NCBI RefSeq assembly: GCF_026210795.1
Contig: NC_089453.1
Location: 2,420,501-2,484,500 of the forward strand
Direction: 5' to 3'
Origin: Rhizophagus irregularis
Taxonomy: Eukaryota > Glomeromycota > Glomeromycetes > Glomerales > Glomeraceae
Length of the DNA stretch: 64,000 bases
Shown here: piece after piece, positions 37,176 through 50,740 of the stretch
Numbering within the stretch: the first letter of the stretch is position 1
How the letters are laid out: every line of letters begins with the position of its first letter
The notes under the pieces: model-generated
Told to the model about the DNA's origin: nothing
What the model saw: the letters and a program-made list of their open reading frames with translations, nothing else
Databases searched by the model: none
Program-made: the position numbers and the translations under genes

Positions 37176-40100
37176 AGTTGTGGTCAATTTTAATTATAGG
37201 CTCAATTAGTTATAATTGATAAAATTACATCCTCTTCTTTCTTTTCTTTATTTCTTCGTCACTATATTTCTCTATTCTCAAAATTTTTAAAAAATCTTGT
37301 TTTACTTATTCCAAAGTATTTTCGCCATGACAACATGGCGTTCTGCTTCCTCTAACAAAAAGAGGCCTTGCCTAGTAGACCTATCATAAATCAAGAATTG
37401 CAATTTTAGACATATTAGTGACAGCATCTCATTTTACTCTGTGCAACGGATCTATTCAACTCCACTACTCCAGTTTAAAGAAGTGTAAATTATGCATTTT
37501 TTCTTAAAAAGATGATCTCAAATATAATCTCACATCTTTATCATTTTCGCCTATTAAAGAGTTCCAGAAAAAAAGCCTTAAATCTTAATGTTGTTCACTT
37601 CTAGCATGGCAAGGAGTTAAATAAGTGCCTGATTCTCCAATGCTTTTACCATTGAAATCATTAGCCATCAATTTTTTCCTTAATTTTCTCTTTGTTGTTA
37701 TTTAATAATTTCAATATTTCAATAATATGAAATAAATTTAATACATTAATTATACCTAAGTTAGAATGTAGCTAGATTAATTGTTCTATCTGAAAGGAAT
37801 GTAGGAATGTAAACACTATAAAAATAATGATTAAAAATAAATCAAATTTTGCTTAAATCTGGCGGTGGAGTATGATTGTTTTCATCAAATTTATAAATAA
37901 CAAGAGTAAAACTAGCTGAAACATTTACTATCATCAAATATTGTAGTATGACATTTAAGAGTAACTGAAAGTTAAAAAAGAACTACAAAAAATAATTGAC
38001 AACAGTGATAATTTAATTGAGATAGCTAGAAAGATTATAAATGATGATAAATTTACTATTATTATTTTTATTCAAAAAAATTGATTATAATATAATATTA
38101 AAATTCTTTAAAAAAGTATGCATTTTAAATGGTTAAGAAATAATATAAATAAATTATATAATTAAATCTTTTTTTTAAAAAAAATTGGTATAATTTCAGA
38201 TGTACCTGCCAGGTGGAATTCCTCCTATCTAGCTTGGATAAGATTATTAAAAATTCAAAATCTTATTTATATAACTTATTAAATTGCAGAATATTGTTAG
38301 AAATTTAAATTTAGTCTTAATCAGAAAGCCATATTTTAATTAGGAATTCAAATGAATATAAACTAAAACCTTCAGAATGTTATTATTGATTATTCTAAAG
38401 AAATTGGATAATGGATGCCTATTGAAATTACTAAAATTAAAAAAATAATAATGTAAAGCAAAAAAAAAAAAAATTGAAATAATAATATAACAGTTATATT
38501 AAGGTAAAATAGCGTAACATTAGTAATGTTAATTTATGGAAATATTGAAATTAAGAAGAATGATCCAAATAAAAAATATCTCAATAATATAGTATTGATA
38601 TTATCAATATTAAATATTTTAAATGAATCAAAGCAATAAATTTTCTTTAAAATAACATTACATAACATAATTTTGATAATTTTTATTCTATGGTTAGTGT
38701 GAGCAAAACCATAAATGCGATCGTTCAATGATCATTTAGATGCAAGGTATTAATTTTAAATTAACAGTTAATAATTTCTATTGTAGTCTGTATGTGCAAA
38801 AAACTACAAAAATTATAAAAATTATTAAAATCGAATTTTATTACCAAGTTCATTAAATCTAAAATATTCGATTTCCTTTTCCTTTAAACACTTTAATTGT
38901 GATACATTATTTTTTTTTTGAGACTCATAGATAGTATGACTTTTTGATGTGGCTATAAATGTGTCGCACATTATAACGTACGAACGTTTGATTTCTGTTT
39001 ATATGATTATGATTCTTTTAGATCAAATTACGTCATAGTAGTTTTCATTTTGATTTTTGCGGGTAAATTTATTTAAATTCTTTTTTTTACATATTAACTT
39101 TTTATTATAGAACTAGATTTCTCAATATCATAATACTTTTATATAAGTCACTGCGATCTGGAGTGGCTTTGATTTTTTTTTAATTTTATTTTCATTTAGA
39201 ACTACAAGTTCCTACGTTATCTTAGATCATTGTGGCTATTATCATTATATTATGATTATCAACCTAACGAAATATTCTTAATATAATAATATATAATTTA
39301 TTTAGAATAGAAAATCAATACTTCACGAGCCATAATTAAAAGAAAAGATTGTCGAAATATTATAAATTAATAATGTGTATGTAATCAACTGTATATTAAT
39401 TGAATATTATTGATTATTTGATTTTTACAGGTAAAGCAGTATAAATTTTATTTACTACACTTGCATGTTACATATGAATTTAGTAATTTTGACATTTCCA
39501 CTTTAGTAAGTGATGATCACCGAATTTCTTTCTTTCACTAACGAAAGAACATCAGTAATTTACTCATTGGCGCAAATGTGTGTTAACACTTTGATCGATC
39601 AACTAAATATACATACTCTTTTTTTACATACCTTTTTTTATTTGGCATGAGAAATTTTTTGACACATTAATTTATATGTATTATAAATGTTGCCTATTCT
39701 GCACGTGCCACACGTGCTGCGACAGCTGCGTCTCAACGAATTTAATCAACAAACAAATACGAATATATTTTATAAATTTTTTAACCACTGCATCTTGAGC
39801 TGTTAAACAGTGATGTTCTTTATTTGATATTTGAAAAATAACAATATAATAATATGACACTTAATTCTAGTCTTTTAGTTAATAGTATTTATTAAAAATA
39901 ATTTGATAGATTTTGATAGAACAACTTATAATGGATAAATTAATTGTTTGGAGCAATTAATTCATTTTCAGGACTTGAATTTCTTTAATTTTTTTATTTA
40001 AAAAAGATAATGATATTTTAATTGGATTAGTAGAAATATTTAATTCAATTGAAAAGTTAAAACTAAGAATAATTCTGGAATTATTAAAATCAAAAAAGAT

Positions 40101-40387
40101 TGATTATCTTGCGTCCCATTACATTTTGATAATCTTAAATACATAGAAATACAAACAAAGAATTATATAATAAATTTCTTAAAATTCTTAAAATGTTTGA
40201 TAAGAATTTATAAGATAAACAACCAAACTTAATCATTTGTGATACCCACAATAACAGTATCGATATACCTTTTCATTGTGCAACACACCACAAACAATAA
40301 ATACGGCTTATACGGGACGGGTTGCTCTTTAAAAAGAAATATTAGAAATATTCCTTTTCTTTTATTAAAAATAAGAATAAAAAAAAA
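37176..40387. other. Intergenic, no gene recognised
   Basis: AT-rich, with poly-A/T runs and no frame above 70 codons that looks like protein. The last ~150 bases before 40388 are presumably the F-box gene promoter, ending in an A-rich leader directly before the ATG. Confidence 0.5.
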
Positions 40388-41806
40388 ATGTCAAAGTTAA
40401 ATACAGATATTCTTTATTTAATATTTGAAGAATTACAATATGATAAAGATACACTTTATTCATGTCTTTTAACTAATAAAATTTGTTGTGAAATTATTAT
40501 TCCAATTTTATGGAAAAATCCTTGGTATCAATTAAATTCGAATAATAAAAAATCATTATTATTAAATGTAATAATTTCACATTTATCAGATGAATCAAAA
40601 AATAAATTAAAAAATCAAGGAATTAATTTTTTAGAAACAACTTTAAATCAAAAACCTTTATTTGATTACATTAAATTTTGTAAACATTTGAATTTATATA
40701 TAATTTTTGAAATTATTGATAATGTTTATAATATTATAAAACATATATCAATGATTAAAAAAGAAATCATCATTCTTTTTATTAATAAAAATATTGAATT
40801 TACTCATTTTTATACACCACAAACATATAATTATCAAATAATTAATATTTCTGAGGTTAAACATCTATTTTCAGAATTACAATTTCTTAATTGTAGTAAT
40901 ACTGATAAGAATATTTGGTTTTTGTTAAAAGATATTTGTCAATCTATTAAAGAATTAGATCTTATTATTGAAAAACCTAAAATTAATATTGGAATTATTA
41001 AATTGATTGAAAGTCAAAAAAATTTGAAAAAGGTTAATTTTGATGTAGTTGTTAAAAGATCCAGTGAAACATGTAAAATTCTTGAAAATTCTTTAATTAA
41101 ACATGCAAATAATATTCAACATTTTCGAACAACTAAACCTCCTGTCACTAAAATTCTTTCATCTTTTGTAAATTTAAAAATTTTAGAATTGGATAATCAT
41201 TTTTATGAAAATTGGAATTGTTTAGAAGATTTATCCTTACCTTTATTACAAAATTTAAAAGCTAGTCATGTTCCAATCAAAGCTTTAACAAATTTTATTA
41301 ATAATACAAATGGATACCTTACAAAAATTGATATTGATCTTGTGTCTCATAATAAGAATGATAATAAAAGAATTATTCAAGCTATATATCAAAATTGTTT
41401 AAATCTTAAATATCTTAAATTAACGATTAGAAGTGAAAATATTAAAGAATTAGAAAATTTATTAATTAGATGTCAACATTTAAATAGATTAATTATAATT
41501 ATTGATAATGCAGATTATATTTTTAATTGGAATAAATTGTTCAAAGTATTAACAAATTCTTCACCAATTAAATTATTCATGTTTAAATTTTGGGTAGAAA
41601 ATATTAATAGGTCAATTAATTTAGATTATTTAAAATTTTTCTTTGATAATTGGAAAGAAAGACCTCCTATTTCATTTCAATTATCTCGAAGGTTGAAAAG
41701 TGTAGGTATAGATAATTTAATTAAAAAGTATAAGGCGGAAGGGATAATTGCAAAATATGATAATTTTTGTGAAAATGAAAATGAAAATTGGAATTTTTTT
41801 AGATAA
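40388..41806 (+). CDS. F-box protein with LRR-like repeats
   Basis: One uninterrupted frame of 472 aa. The N-terminus (MSKLNTDILYLIFEELQYDK, then TLYSCLLTNKICCEIIIPIL followed by W) is an F-box: Leu...Pro-like start, Leu-Leu-x-Asn-Lys core and final Trp. F-box proteins link substrates to Skp1-cullin E3 ubiquitin ligases. The rest has irregular leucine-rich stretches about every 25-30 residues (KELDLII..., KKVNFDVVVK, LKILELDN, LKYLKLTIR, LNRLIIII), as in LRR-type F-box proteins, which bind substrate there. The family is hugely expanded in Glomeromycotina. The gene is very AT-rich and intronless. The ATG follows a run of A's. Substrate unknown. Confidence 0.85.
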   Translation: MSKLNTDILYLIFEELQYDKDTLYSCLLTNKICCEIIIPILWKNPWYQLNSNNKKSLLLNVIISHLSDESKNKLKNQGINFLETTLNQKPLFDYIKFCKHLNLYIIFEIIDNVYNIIKHISMIKKEIIILFINKNIEFTHFYTPQTYNYQIINISEVKHLFSELQFLNCSNTDKNIWFLLKDICQSIKELDLIIEKPKINIGIIKLIESQKNLKKVNFDVVVKRSSETCKILENSLIKHANNIQHFRTTKPPVTKILSSFVNLKILELDNHFYENWNCLEDLSLPLLQNLKASHVPIKALTNFINNTNGYLTKIDIDLVSHNKNDNKRIIQAIYQNCLNLKYLKLTIRSENIKELENLLIRCQHLNRLIIIIDNADYIFNWNKLFKVLTNSSPIKLFMFKFWVENINRSINLDYLKFFFDNWKERPPISFQLSRRLKSVGIDNLIKKYKAEGIIAKYDNFCENENENWNFFR

Positions 41807-44800
41807 ATAATATTGAATGTATATAGTATTACATTAGGCTAAATTTTAAATATATCAGATAAATAAACTAATGATTATTGATTATCTCCTAAACATATAA
41901 TATAAATGCAATGAATACTTTTTAAATTACCTTTGTTCTGTCATTATAAATCGTGAAAGCGTCTTTCACATAACTCTGCGGTGTCGTTGATTTGGGACGA
42001 TTTAAGATCATAATTAGATGCGACGAAAAAATAAAGGTCTGATGCAAAAATATGACGACCATGTTAAATTACGTAGGAACTTGATGAAAGTATACCAATA
42101 TAGTGCTTCGATCCGGATTGATTCGTTGATTAGCATCACAACATTTTTCTATTATTTTTGTCAAACTATAATTTTTGTCAGATTTAAAAAAATTATTCTT
42201 CTACAAATTTTATTGATTTTGGCCAAACTTATAGCTCCAACTCAAATAAACCGTTGCCAAACCGCGGATTGATCCGTTAAAATCCCATCAGGATCGAAGC
42301 ACTATACCAATAACCATGCCATTAATTATGAATGAACACATCTTCAATCTAATCACAGAGCATTATTGATGTAAAATCTTTTATTTTTTCGTCCCCTTCC
42401 AATTACTCATCTGATTTTTAAACATAAAATACTTGCAATCCAATGGTTTCAATGATTTAAACCCGCTAATTTTTGGTATACAATTGTGTTAGTAATACTT
42501 GGAACATTATCCTGTGATAGAATATTACAAATATTTTTGAGTTGTAATAGCTTCTTTCTTTCTCTGATTGAAGAGATTCGAACGTCAGAATCCTTAAGAA
42601 TCTTGGTAGATCGATAAGTTTTGAGGTTTAGGATATTAGATTTACATATTCTTTAGCAATCTTCATACGTGATGTTTCAAAACACCTGATTGAGATTTTT
42701 ATAAAAATAGTCGCCAAAAGATACACACCCTGAATAGTTGGTCTCAAAAGAAAGTTCCATCAACATTCAATCTTGAAAGACGAGAAAAAGCGGAATTTAC
42801 TTTAGAATAAGGAAAATTAACGTAATAAATCTATGATGCAATTATCTCATTTAATGATAACTCGTTTTTGATTCTTCAATCATTTAACTCTGATTTTTAT
42901 TAAAAATACATCAAATACATCTAATTTAGGATGTAGCATATAATACATAATTTAGCAACAATAACTCCATATTACACCTATTACACCTTTTTTCAAATAT
43001 CCAAGAGCCTGTTATCTTTTTCATCGTCAGCTCTTTACGTCCCATCACATATCCAACAATAAACTGCTTCACGTCATTTTTACATTTCTTGTACTTTTTC
43101 CAAAAGTCTTTTTATTAATGCAGACTTCGCAAATTTGACATTAAGAGGGTTTATTGCTATAACTGTAGCATAAAAGATAAAATGTCGCTCCGTATCTAAT
43201 AACTAAAAATGATAAATATTAATATTTGATCTCCTTTTTGAAAAGTTTTTTTCTCCATAAGAGCAATATCAAGAATAGAAAAAAAAAACGCCTCACCTAT
43301 TGCAAAATCATCATCATACACGGTATCTATCTTACGCTTTTCTTGTTTTATTGCTTTCAGTACAATGAATTTTTATCATGAATGAATTAAAATCATAACT
43401 GAATTTTGATAAACCCAAACATGTACGAATCTTATAATTTAACAACGTTAAAAGTATTACACGTTTTAATTTAATACCGCTATGAATCATATGAATATTC
43501 ATGGCTTGCAACCAGAATATGTATCCTGAATAATTCCAAAAAATCTTTTTCAATAATCATATAAATCACCTGATGCAAAAAATTATGACCATCATTTTTG
43601 TAACTTGATCAAAATCAACCGTGATAAACGTAAGCTCGTGGCATACTTTTAAGCTCACGAAGCCCTACGCACACAGTGTTCTCCATTAAGCAAGAAATAT
43701 AAATGTTCGCACAATGATTATAAGCAAGAATAATCATTATATAGTCTTCAAGAAAAGATAGTGAAGGTGCCACTACGAAGAAATCAGAGGAGAAAATAAA
43801 GAAATCCAACAAAAATGGTGAACGCGCCAAGAAGCACGAATTGCGGTACTCTAATTCAGATTTTCTAGACAAACAATAGTGAAAGAGTACCCATAGGTGT
43901 TCTATTCTCCATCATAATATTCTTTTTTAGGTCAGTTTTCCGCTTTTATAATTCCTTTTTCTCTTTTTTTTTGTATTTCTAGTTCGTTTTTAAAATCGAA
44001 GTCAAGCTGAGCCTGAACAGACGGGTAAGATATTTGTAAGGTTTGTTAATGATTGTGAAAGTTTATGAAGGTGAGTTTGTAAAGTTTTGTAAGTTTTGTT
44101 TTAAGACTGAAAATTAATTTTTTTTTTTTCCGTTTTGTGGCGGTTCTACTTCAGTAAGACTATGCGTTATAGTTGGAAACCATTCATCCCGTAAGAATAA
44201 TTAAACAAAGAGGCCTTTTTTCTTTTTACTATGAATCCTAAATATTTCATTCATATACCCTGGTCTTAACCTGATAGTAATCACACACACATTTAATTCA
44301 TACACCTTAACCTAATGGCTAATCCTAACCTCTTCTTTTTACGCTAATTTCCTTCCCTAATCTAATCCTTTCCATCCTACATCCTAATTACTTCTTCCTA
44401 ATCTCTTATTATGTTAACCTAACTTAATCCTTCCTTTTTGTACTGACTCTTCCCTACTAACCATTCAATTTACTAGATTCCCTTACACTCTAATCCTTTT
44501 CTCTGACCTATTTACCCTCATCTCTTTCATCTCTCCTCACTCCTTTACCCTATTCCTCTTATTCTAATCTCTTTCGTGTTGACGGCGTGTTTTAGGTGGT
44601 TTTTGCGATGAGTTAAAGTGGAAGAGGAGGTAGAGAAGCGATATAGATCTTTGCGCGGGTTAGAGCATAGACGCTTACTTTTATTATGCAGTCCTTGCGT
44701 ATGGTGCTATGCATAACTTTTACGTATTATTGAAAGCCTCTGCCGTAGTACTTATCATATATAAATGACAAGATATATAATATACTATCTATTTGACAAT

Positions 44801-45548
44801 TTATTGAATATTACATATAAAGACTGTTAATATTATATATTGACGAGAAAGATTTTTTCAAGATATAAATGAAATTTTTTTTTTTTTATGATTTTATAAA
44901 TAAAAGCCAAGTTCAAGGGTGTTACCAATTTTATATAAATAAAAAGCCATGTTCAAGGGTGTTACTAAAGTTGGTAAGATTCGAATGAAGTTGTACCAAC
45001 AAGGTTAAGATCTCTAATAAAATACCGGAAAAAATCCGATTTGCTTTGACATTTACTGAATATATTCCGGTACTATATAAAATTTCCCGGAAATCTAATA
45101 TGCCATATCCAAAAAAAATTCATTCAATATATAAAACCAAGGAATCTTTCGGAAAATCCGGCAAATTTAGAATAGATTTTATGCGCAAATCGTACAATTA
45201 GTCACGTGCGTCAAGCGATCATGTGACCCAATTTGTTTTAATGACAGATCATGAGAATTATTATAAAAAATAACGAAACAATAAATATTTAATTAAATAC
45301 AATAAATAATGATTTCTATTATTTATTTATCATAATGTGCGTTTGAATGGCACAAAAAATTTTTTTTGAAATATGAATTAACCTATACTGTAACTTTTAT
45401 AATTGAGATTGCAAAGATATTCATAATGTAGTAATAAATTATATATATATATTAAATTACAAACGCATTACATATATTATAAAATAATAATTAATTAATA
45501 AATTGACAAATTAATAAATGAAATTACTAATAGGAAATTGTTCAATTT
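41807..45548. other. Intergenic with a hAT MITE and a pyrimidine-rich block
   Basis: Besides the MITE (42101-42304), 44270-44585 is strongly C/T-biased on the plus strand with many CCTAAT/CTAACC words. A ~37-bp tandem pair (TTCAAGGGTGTTAC at 44917 and 44953) lies near 44935. GATGCAAAAA.TATGAC near 42040 and 43571 may be a weak direct repeat. Short frames at 43332-43553 and 43615-43872 show no motif. Confidence 0.5.
42101..42304. mobile_element. hAT-type MITE with 8-bp target duplication
   Basis: The ends are TAGTGCTTCGATCC and GGATCGAAGCACTA. TACCAATA is present at 42093-42100 and 42305-42312. The 8-bp duplication and TAG-type end point to hAT mobilisation. No coding capacity (204 bp). Confidence 0.9.
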
Positions 45549-48500
45549 TTAACACTCCCGCATAAAACCGCTTATCAACCTTACAAACGGAGGTAATAGT
45601 TTTGATATAATTTCTATTTCAGGGAATTCCATCTCTTCCATCAAAGAATCTGAATCGGAAGCAGAATGTTCTAAATCATCGCTTTCATGTTGACTTTCTA
45701 AATCATCGTCATCAGCAACCCCCACAAAATCTTCATTAGTATCGTAATCATAGTCATCATCTTCACTCTCATCACCATCATTGCCGCTATCAACGTCATT
45801 ATACATAATATTTTTGAGGCGCATTAAATGTCTCTTCTTTCGCCAAGTATGCCAACTCATTAAACTTTCTATTTCGTTTACAACACGGGTTCGCTCTTCT
45901 TCAGTTGTCAACGTTGTATCGATCAATTGTTGCAAATCTATTTGTTCAGCTAGTCCGTTCTGCATGAAATCAAACAATGATCCAATCCATCCAATAAGTG
46001 AATTGAATAAGCCTGTTGAATCATGCGAATAAACCGAATGGACAAATGAATAAAATTTTGGCATATGACGATGCACAAGAGATATAAATGTTTGGACAAC
46101 TGATTCAGCCGGGCTATAAATAACAACACCTGAAGAAAAAAAAAAAAGATAAATAAACAAACAAAATAAATTAAAAAAAATTTAAAAATTGAAAGAAAAA
46201 AGCTATTAAAAGTAAAATACCCTTTCGATCAGCATCTTCGACAACACTAATTAAGTCATCCACAAATCCAGAAAGATCAGATAAAGAATCTGATATATTT
46301 GCAGCCTATAAAATGTAATAAAATAAAAAAGGTGAATTAGATACTGATTTAATAAATAGAATGTCATGATTAATATTCACTACAAACTTACTTTATAAAC
46401 TTTAGCCAATGGCTCATAAAAAATAGTAATGATTTCTTTTAAAATTTCTCCAGTGATTCCCTGATTAACGAAAAAAATGTTAAACGACTTTGATATAAAG
46501 GTCAATAAATACTTGAAAATATATATTTGATTGCACTGTACCTGAAACAGTAATTCGATTAACATTTCCTTGTCTCTTTTACGAGCGTAAAAGAAGAATA
46601 ATTTCTTTAAATCATTTAATAAACCTTTACTATCTATCTTAATGTTGTTGATAATTCCGGTAAATCTTGCTATTTGCGAATCCATTAAACTCGGGGTTAA
46701 ATTCTCTGTATACAATATCGTAAGGGCGAGGTCGTCGATATCTAGAGGAAAAAAAAATCAATTAAATTAAATAAATCGGTTCATCATTTTTTTATAAATG
46801 ATTTTGCTTCCACATACTTTCTCCTTTCGCTTCTTTCTTCACGGCAGTTTGAACTTCACGGGAAGCATATATGTAATTTCGTAATTTTTGACATACTTCA
46901 TCATCGTTTATTTCATTTTCAAGAAGTTTAATATCGTTACTAAGTTCTTTAATATCTTCGGTCAAATTCATTGAAAGAATCCTGTATTAAATAAAAAATT
47001 AGATAAAACATATACGTTCATTTAATAAGATAAAAAGAATATTATCATTATAATCTAACCTTTGGGCTAAACTTTTTTGTCCAAAAGGTTGAGCGAGAAA
47101 TATATCTAACACCCCTCTCATTAGCGCTACAGGATTTGATATTTTCATTACGCTTCGAATAGCTCTATATGGCATTAAACCATGTGTGCGCTTAAGCTGT
47201 GCAAAAGTCTCACTACTATTATCGGATCCAATAAAAAGAGAATATAAAGTAGAGGCAAATCTAAAACCAAGACAAAAAACAATTGTATTTTATCATCAAA
47301 ACAATATATAATACTCTAAAAAAAAAAAAAAAATCGTTAATACTAACCCAATTTCGCCCCATTCAACAACTTTTTGATAAGTTTCGGGTAAATTTGAAAT
47401 ATCAGAAGTTTGTTGTATTGTACTAATTACTTCAGATAATCCGCCTATTAAAAAAAAAATTGAAACAAAATTAATTTTTTAATTTTTTGAATTGATGTCA
47501 TAAAAGGTTCTTGAAAAATAATAACTACCTGATCCCATAACCATTTTCTTAAATTCTGAAACATGTTGTTCGAGTTCTTTAATGCGTTTTTCTGCCTCCT
47601 CGTCAAATTTTTTCTTTTGCTGCTCTCTAATTGAATCCAATTCTAGTCTCTCTGCTATATCTCTTTTTTCATCCTCGCTTAAAGAGATGGGAGAATCTGT
47701 TAAAAAGATTTTCATCGTTTTTGATCTAGAAACCTCTCTTATGAGGAGAAGAGAACGCAAGTACGCGCGTAAATTTTGGCGATTTTTTTCCCATTGATAT
47801 AAACCGTTAGAAGGATCATCTTTTTGTATTGATTTCGTCTTATTAAAGGTTGGCGATTTTCGCTCTTTAATTTTATTTGGAACCGCAGGAATATCAATTG
47901 CCGCAAATTCTTCTTTAAGCTTTTTTTTTTTAAAAAAAAAAAATATTTGAAAATTAAAAAAATACATTATGGATTTTGTGTGATTTTTAAAAAATTGAAT
48001 AGGACTTACTTTAGTATATAATTTTTTAAAATCTTTACGACGTCTCACAACATAAACATGTTCATCAAAATTTGATCGTATTGTCTGAATGATATATTCC
48101 ATATAAACATGTTTTTGAATTTTACGTTTTTTTTCACATGCAGCTTTTACAGAAACAATGTTAACAGTCCATCCATTTGTAGAGTTTGAATCCTGAGAAT
48201 TTTTTTCATTATAATTTTTATAAATATGAGAAAAATCAACTTTAATTGATTCTTCTTTTCCCAAAGTTGTTTTTAATCCAACATTAAGTAACAAAGTAAA
48301 TTCGTTGACAACTTTTTCAGCTAATTTCTTTCTTTTAGTCGTTTCATCTCTTGTAGAAGAAGTAGTAATATTTTTCTTCTGAAATTCGTTTAAAAATTCC
48401 GATACTTTAAGCCAAAAATTAGCTTCAGAATTACGAAGGAATGGAAAAGTATATACGAAACGATTGAATATGAAACGTAAAAATGGAGTATCAGTTTCTA

Positions 48501-48798
48501 CGCAATCATCGTCAGCAAAAGGTGGACCCAAATTTTTTATAGCTTCATATTGTGAAAGTAATTGTATCTCAGATCTGATTTGACGAGAGATAAGTTCTTT
48601 CTTCAAATAATGTGCTTGTAATGGCGACAAAGTTAAAGTCTATTATCATAAAATATATATATATATTTTTTTTTAAAAAAAAAAATAAATTTTTAAGTTA
48701 AAAAATTATATTTATTACTTTTTCCCGCACCTTCTTTTTAATTAGTACAACATTATATTTACCGGATTTATATTATCTTTAGTATTATTTTGCATCAT
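45549..48798 (-). CDS. PX-domain protein with PX-associated domains (yeast YPR097W/LEC1-like)
   Basis: Ten exons: 48798-48763, 48639-48010, 47919-47529, 47444-47348, 47260-47060, 46981-46818, 46741-46542, 46460-46392, 46305-46221 and 46129-45549. The phases agree throughout and give 817 aa. Residues 13-160 (TLTLSPLQAHYLKKELISRQ) are the N-terminal PX-associated domain; about 165-296 is the PX domain (YVVRRRKDFKKLY; QNLRAYLRSLL...MKIFLT), which binds phosphoinositides; the rest is the fungal PX-linked DUF3818-like region (GLMPYRAIRSVMKISNPVAL, MRGVLDIFLAQPFGQKSL). A coiled coil lies near 305-345. The C-terminus has a long Asp/Glu-rich tract before a final amphipathic segment. The yeast relative acts in lipid/sterol traffic; the same role here is inferred. 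Start: an ATGATG in its own short exon, followed in phase by TLTLSPLQ. Confidence 0.9.
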
Positions 48799-49871
48799 TG
48801 GGTGTCGCAATATTTTTTTTTCTAGAATTGGAAAATTTTTTTTAGGGCAAATTCAAGCTCCTTATATATTTTTTCACATTGTGCATGACGAAATAATGAC
48901 ATGCATGATTTATGATATAAAGATTAGCAAATATGAAAATCTTTACCATATAAAAAACCGACTACGCCAAGGAGCCAAGAAAGAAGCCATTTTTGCCAAT
49001 TCAACCAAGACGAAATTACTCCTGAATAACGTGTAAGGCATAAGCACAGTATAAGCACTTCACGTGAAATTTTTCAGTTGTCGTACAATGATTTTCACAC
49101 AATAAACAAGATGTAAATTAAAAATATATAAACTAAAGTGCTAAAGTATTGTTACTAAAAAAAAAAAAATCATTTTCTAATTAGTTACATGAATTCTTAC
49201 ATTTATTATTACATGTTTTTTACATGTTCCATCTTTATCATCAATGGTAAACCAACCGATTCTCAAGTCTTTTGTTGCGTATATAAATATCCGGAAATAT
49301 ACTTTAATATACCTTAAGCATAATCCATTATCACTCGTAAACGCTTCCATTAGGGAAATGATCTAAGTCGTCCCGTCGTCCCATCCGTTAACTCTAATGC
49401 TACCACCCGAACCAAATATTGTAGCGAGATTATTTTTACACAAAACTCCTCATCAACTTCACTTTCTATCAATTTCAAAATAATAGGGTCCAATTTATCC
49501 AACCAAAAATACGTATCTAAATCTAATTATATATCTGAATAACTTGTTCTTGCAATTATATCCAATCCTTCAAAGTGCTTTCAAGAGTAATTTTCGACTT
49601 CCACACCTAAAAATATATTTTGATTTAACCGTATCCAAGAAAACAATACGATTAGCAGTAGGTGAATTTTTTGATTCAAAGAATCACATTTCAAAAGAAA
49701 TTTTTATATCAATTTTTCAGCTTGATCGATTGTATTTACCCATAACTAATTAATTTTACAAAACGATTATCAATTATTTTATTTATTCTATTCTATTTTG
49801 AAATTACGATAAACAAAAAATTGTTAAAACATCATATGAAACTTTTTACCTTCATACAATATAAAAAAATC

Positions 49872-50266
49872 AGCTCTCCTAACGGAACGGGTCGACCCGG
49901 GTCATGTGACCCGACCCGACTTAAAAGCTCGGGTCGGGTTCAATAATTTTTATGACCCGGTGACCCGCATGACCCGACCCGGTTGACCCGAGTTATTGAA
50001 CAAATACTAATTAATTATAATAAATGAATGATAACAAAGCTTCATAATATTACAAATCTATTAAATCTATTATAATTTCATTAAGGTTTCATTATAATGC
50101 CGAAAAAATGGTGGTCACTCATTTTTTTTCCTTTGAAAATTCGGGTTTAGACCCGGGATATCCAGTCGAACTATACCCGGGTCGGGTTTAGAGTCAAGAC
50201 TTTTTCACTTTGGTCGAGTCGGGTATATCTTCAAAACCCGACCCGACTTGACCCGTTAGGAGCCCC
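49872..50266. mobile_element. GC-rich MITE made of CGGGTC/GACCCG repeats
   Basis: The ends share CTCCTAACGG as an inverted repeat (49876-49885 and 50253-50262). Next to them lie dense GACCCG and CGGGTC hexamers in palindromic order (ACGGGTCGACCCGGGTCATG; CCCGGGTCGGGTTTAGAGTC). It is a GC-rich island in surroundings near 25% GC. No clear target duplication is seen. Confidence 0.7.
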
Positions 50267-50740
50267 ATTTTACTTAAAAATAATAATTAATCAAAAGTAA
50301 TAAAGTCATTTTATTTATTATTTATTGACTAAAATTTTGTTTGTTAAATTGAAATAAAGAAAAAGAGTTACGCTAACTGATCTTATATTGCACAAAAAAT
50401 AATGATCTGATTGAAGGGTTTGCATTAAAAAACTAATCTTGAAAACTTAATGCTCTCAATATTTTTTTCTGAACATTTTATTTTAAATGCATCAGAATTC
50501 TTAGAATAAGAGACATGAACAGATTTCTCCTTTAATTCTTGAACCTTAAGTAATTCATTACAAATGTCAACAATAGTTATAATCTTAGCATACAAAGTGC
50601 ACATCAAACTGCATGTTCATTAAAACTTCCGCAAACTTCTAGGGCATTTTTATATTGGGTGTATGTGGTTTCGTGCGCGACACAAGCCAATATATAAAAA
50701 GTATCACAATATTTCTTCAATAAATTGAATCAATTAAAAT

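Noticed and set aside
42018-42272. 84-codon plus-strand frame
   Set aside because: Half of it lies in the hAT MITE at 42101-42304.
49544-49753. 69-codon plus-strand frame reading DLTVSKKTIRLAVGEFFDS
   Set aside because: Looks somewhat protein-like but starts at a non-ATG-supported context, has no family I recognise and no adjoining exon.
50425-50607. 60-codon minus-strand frame
   Set aside because: Open, with Lys/Glu-rich sequence, but too short and isolated to support a gene.
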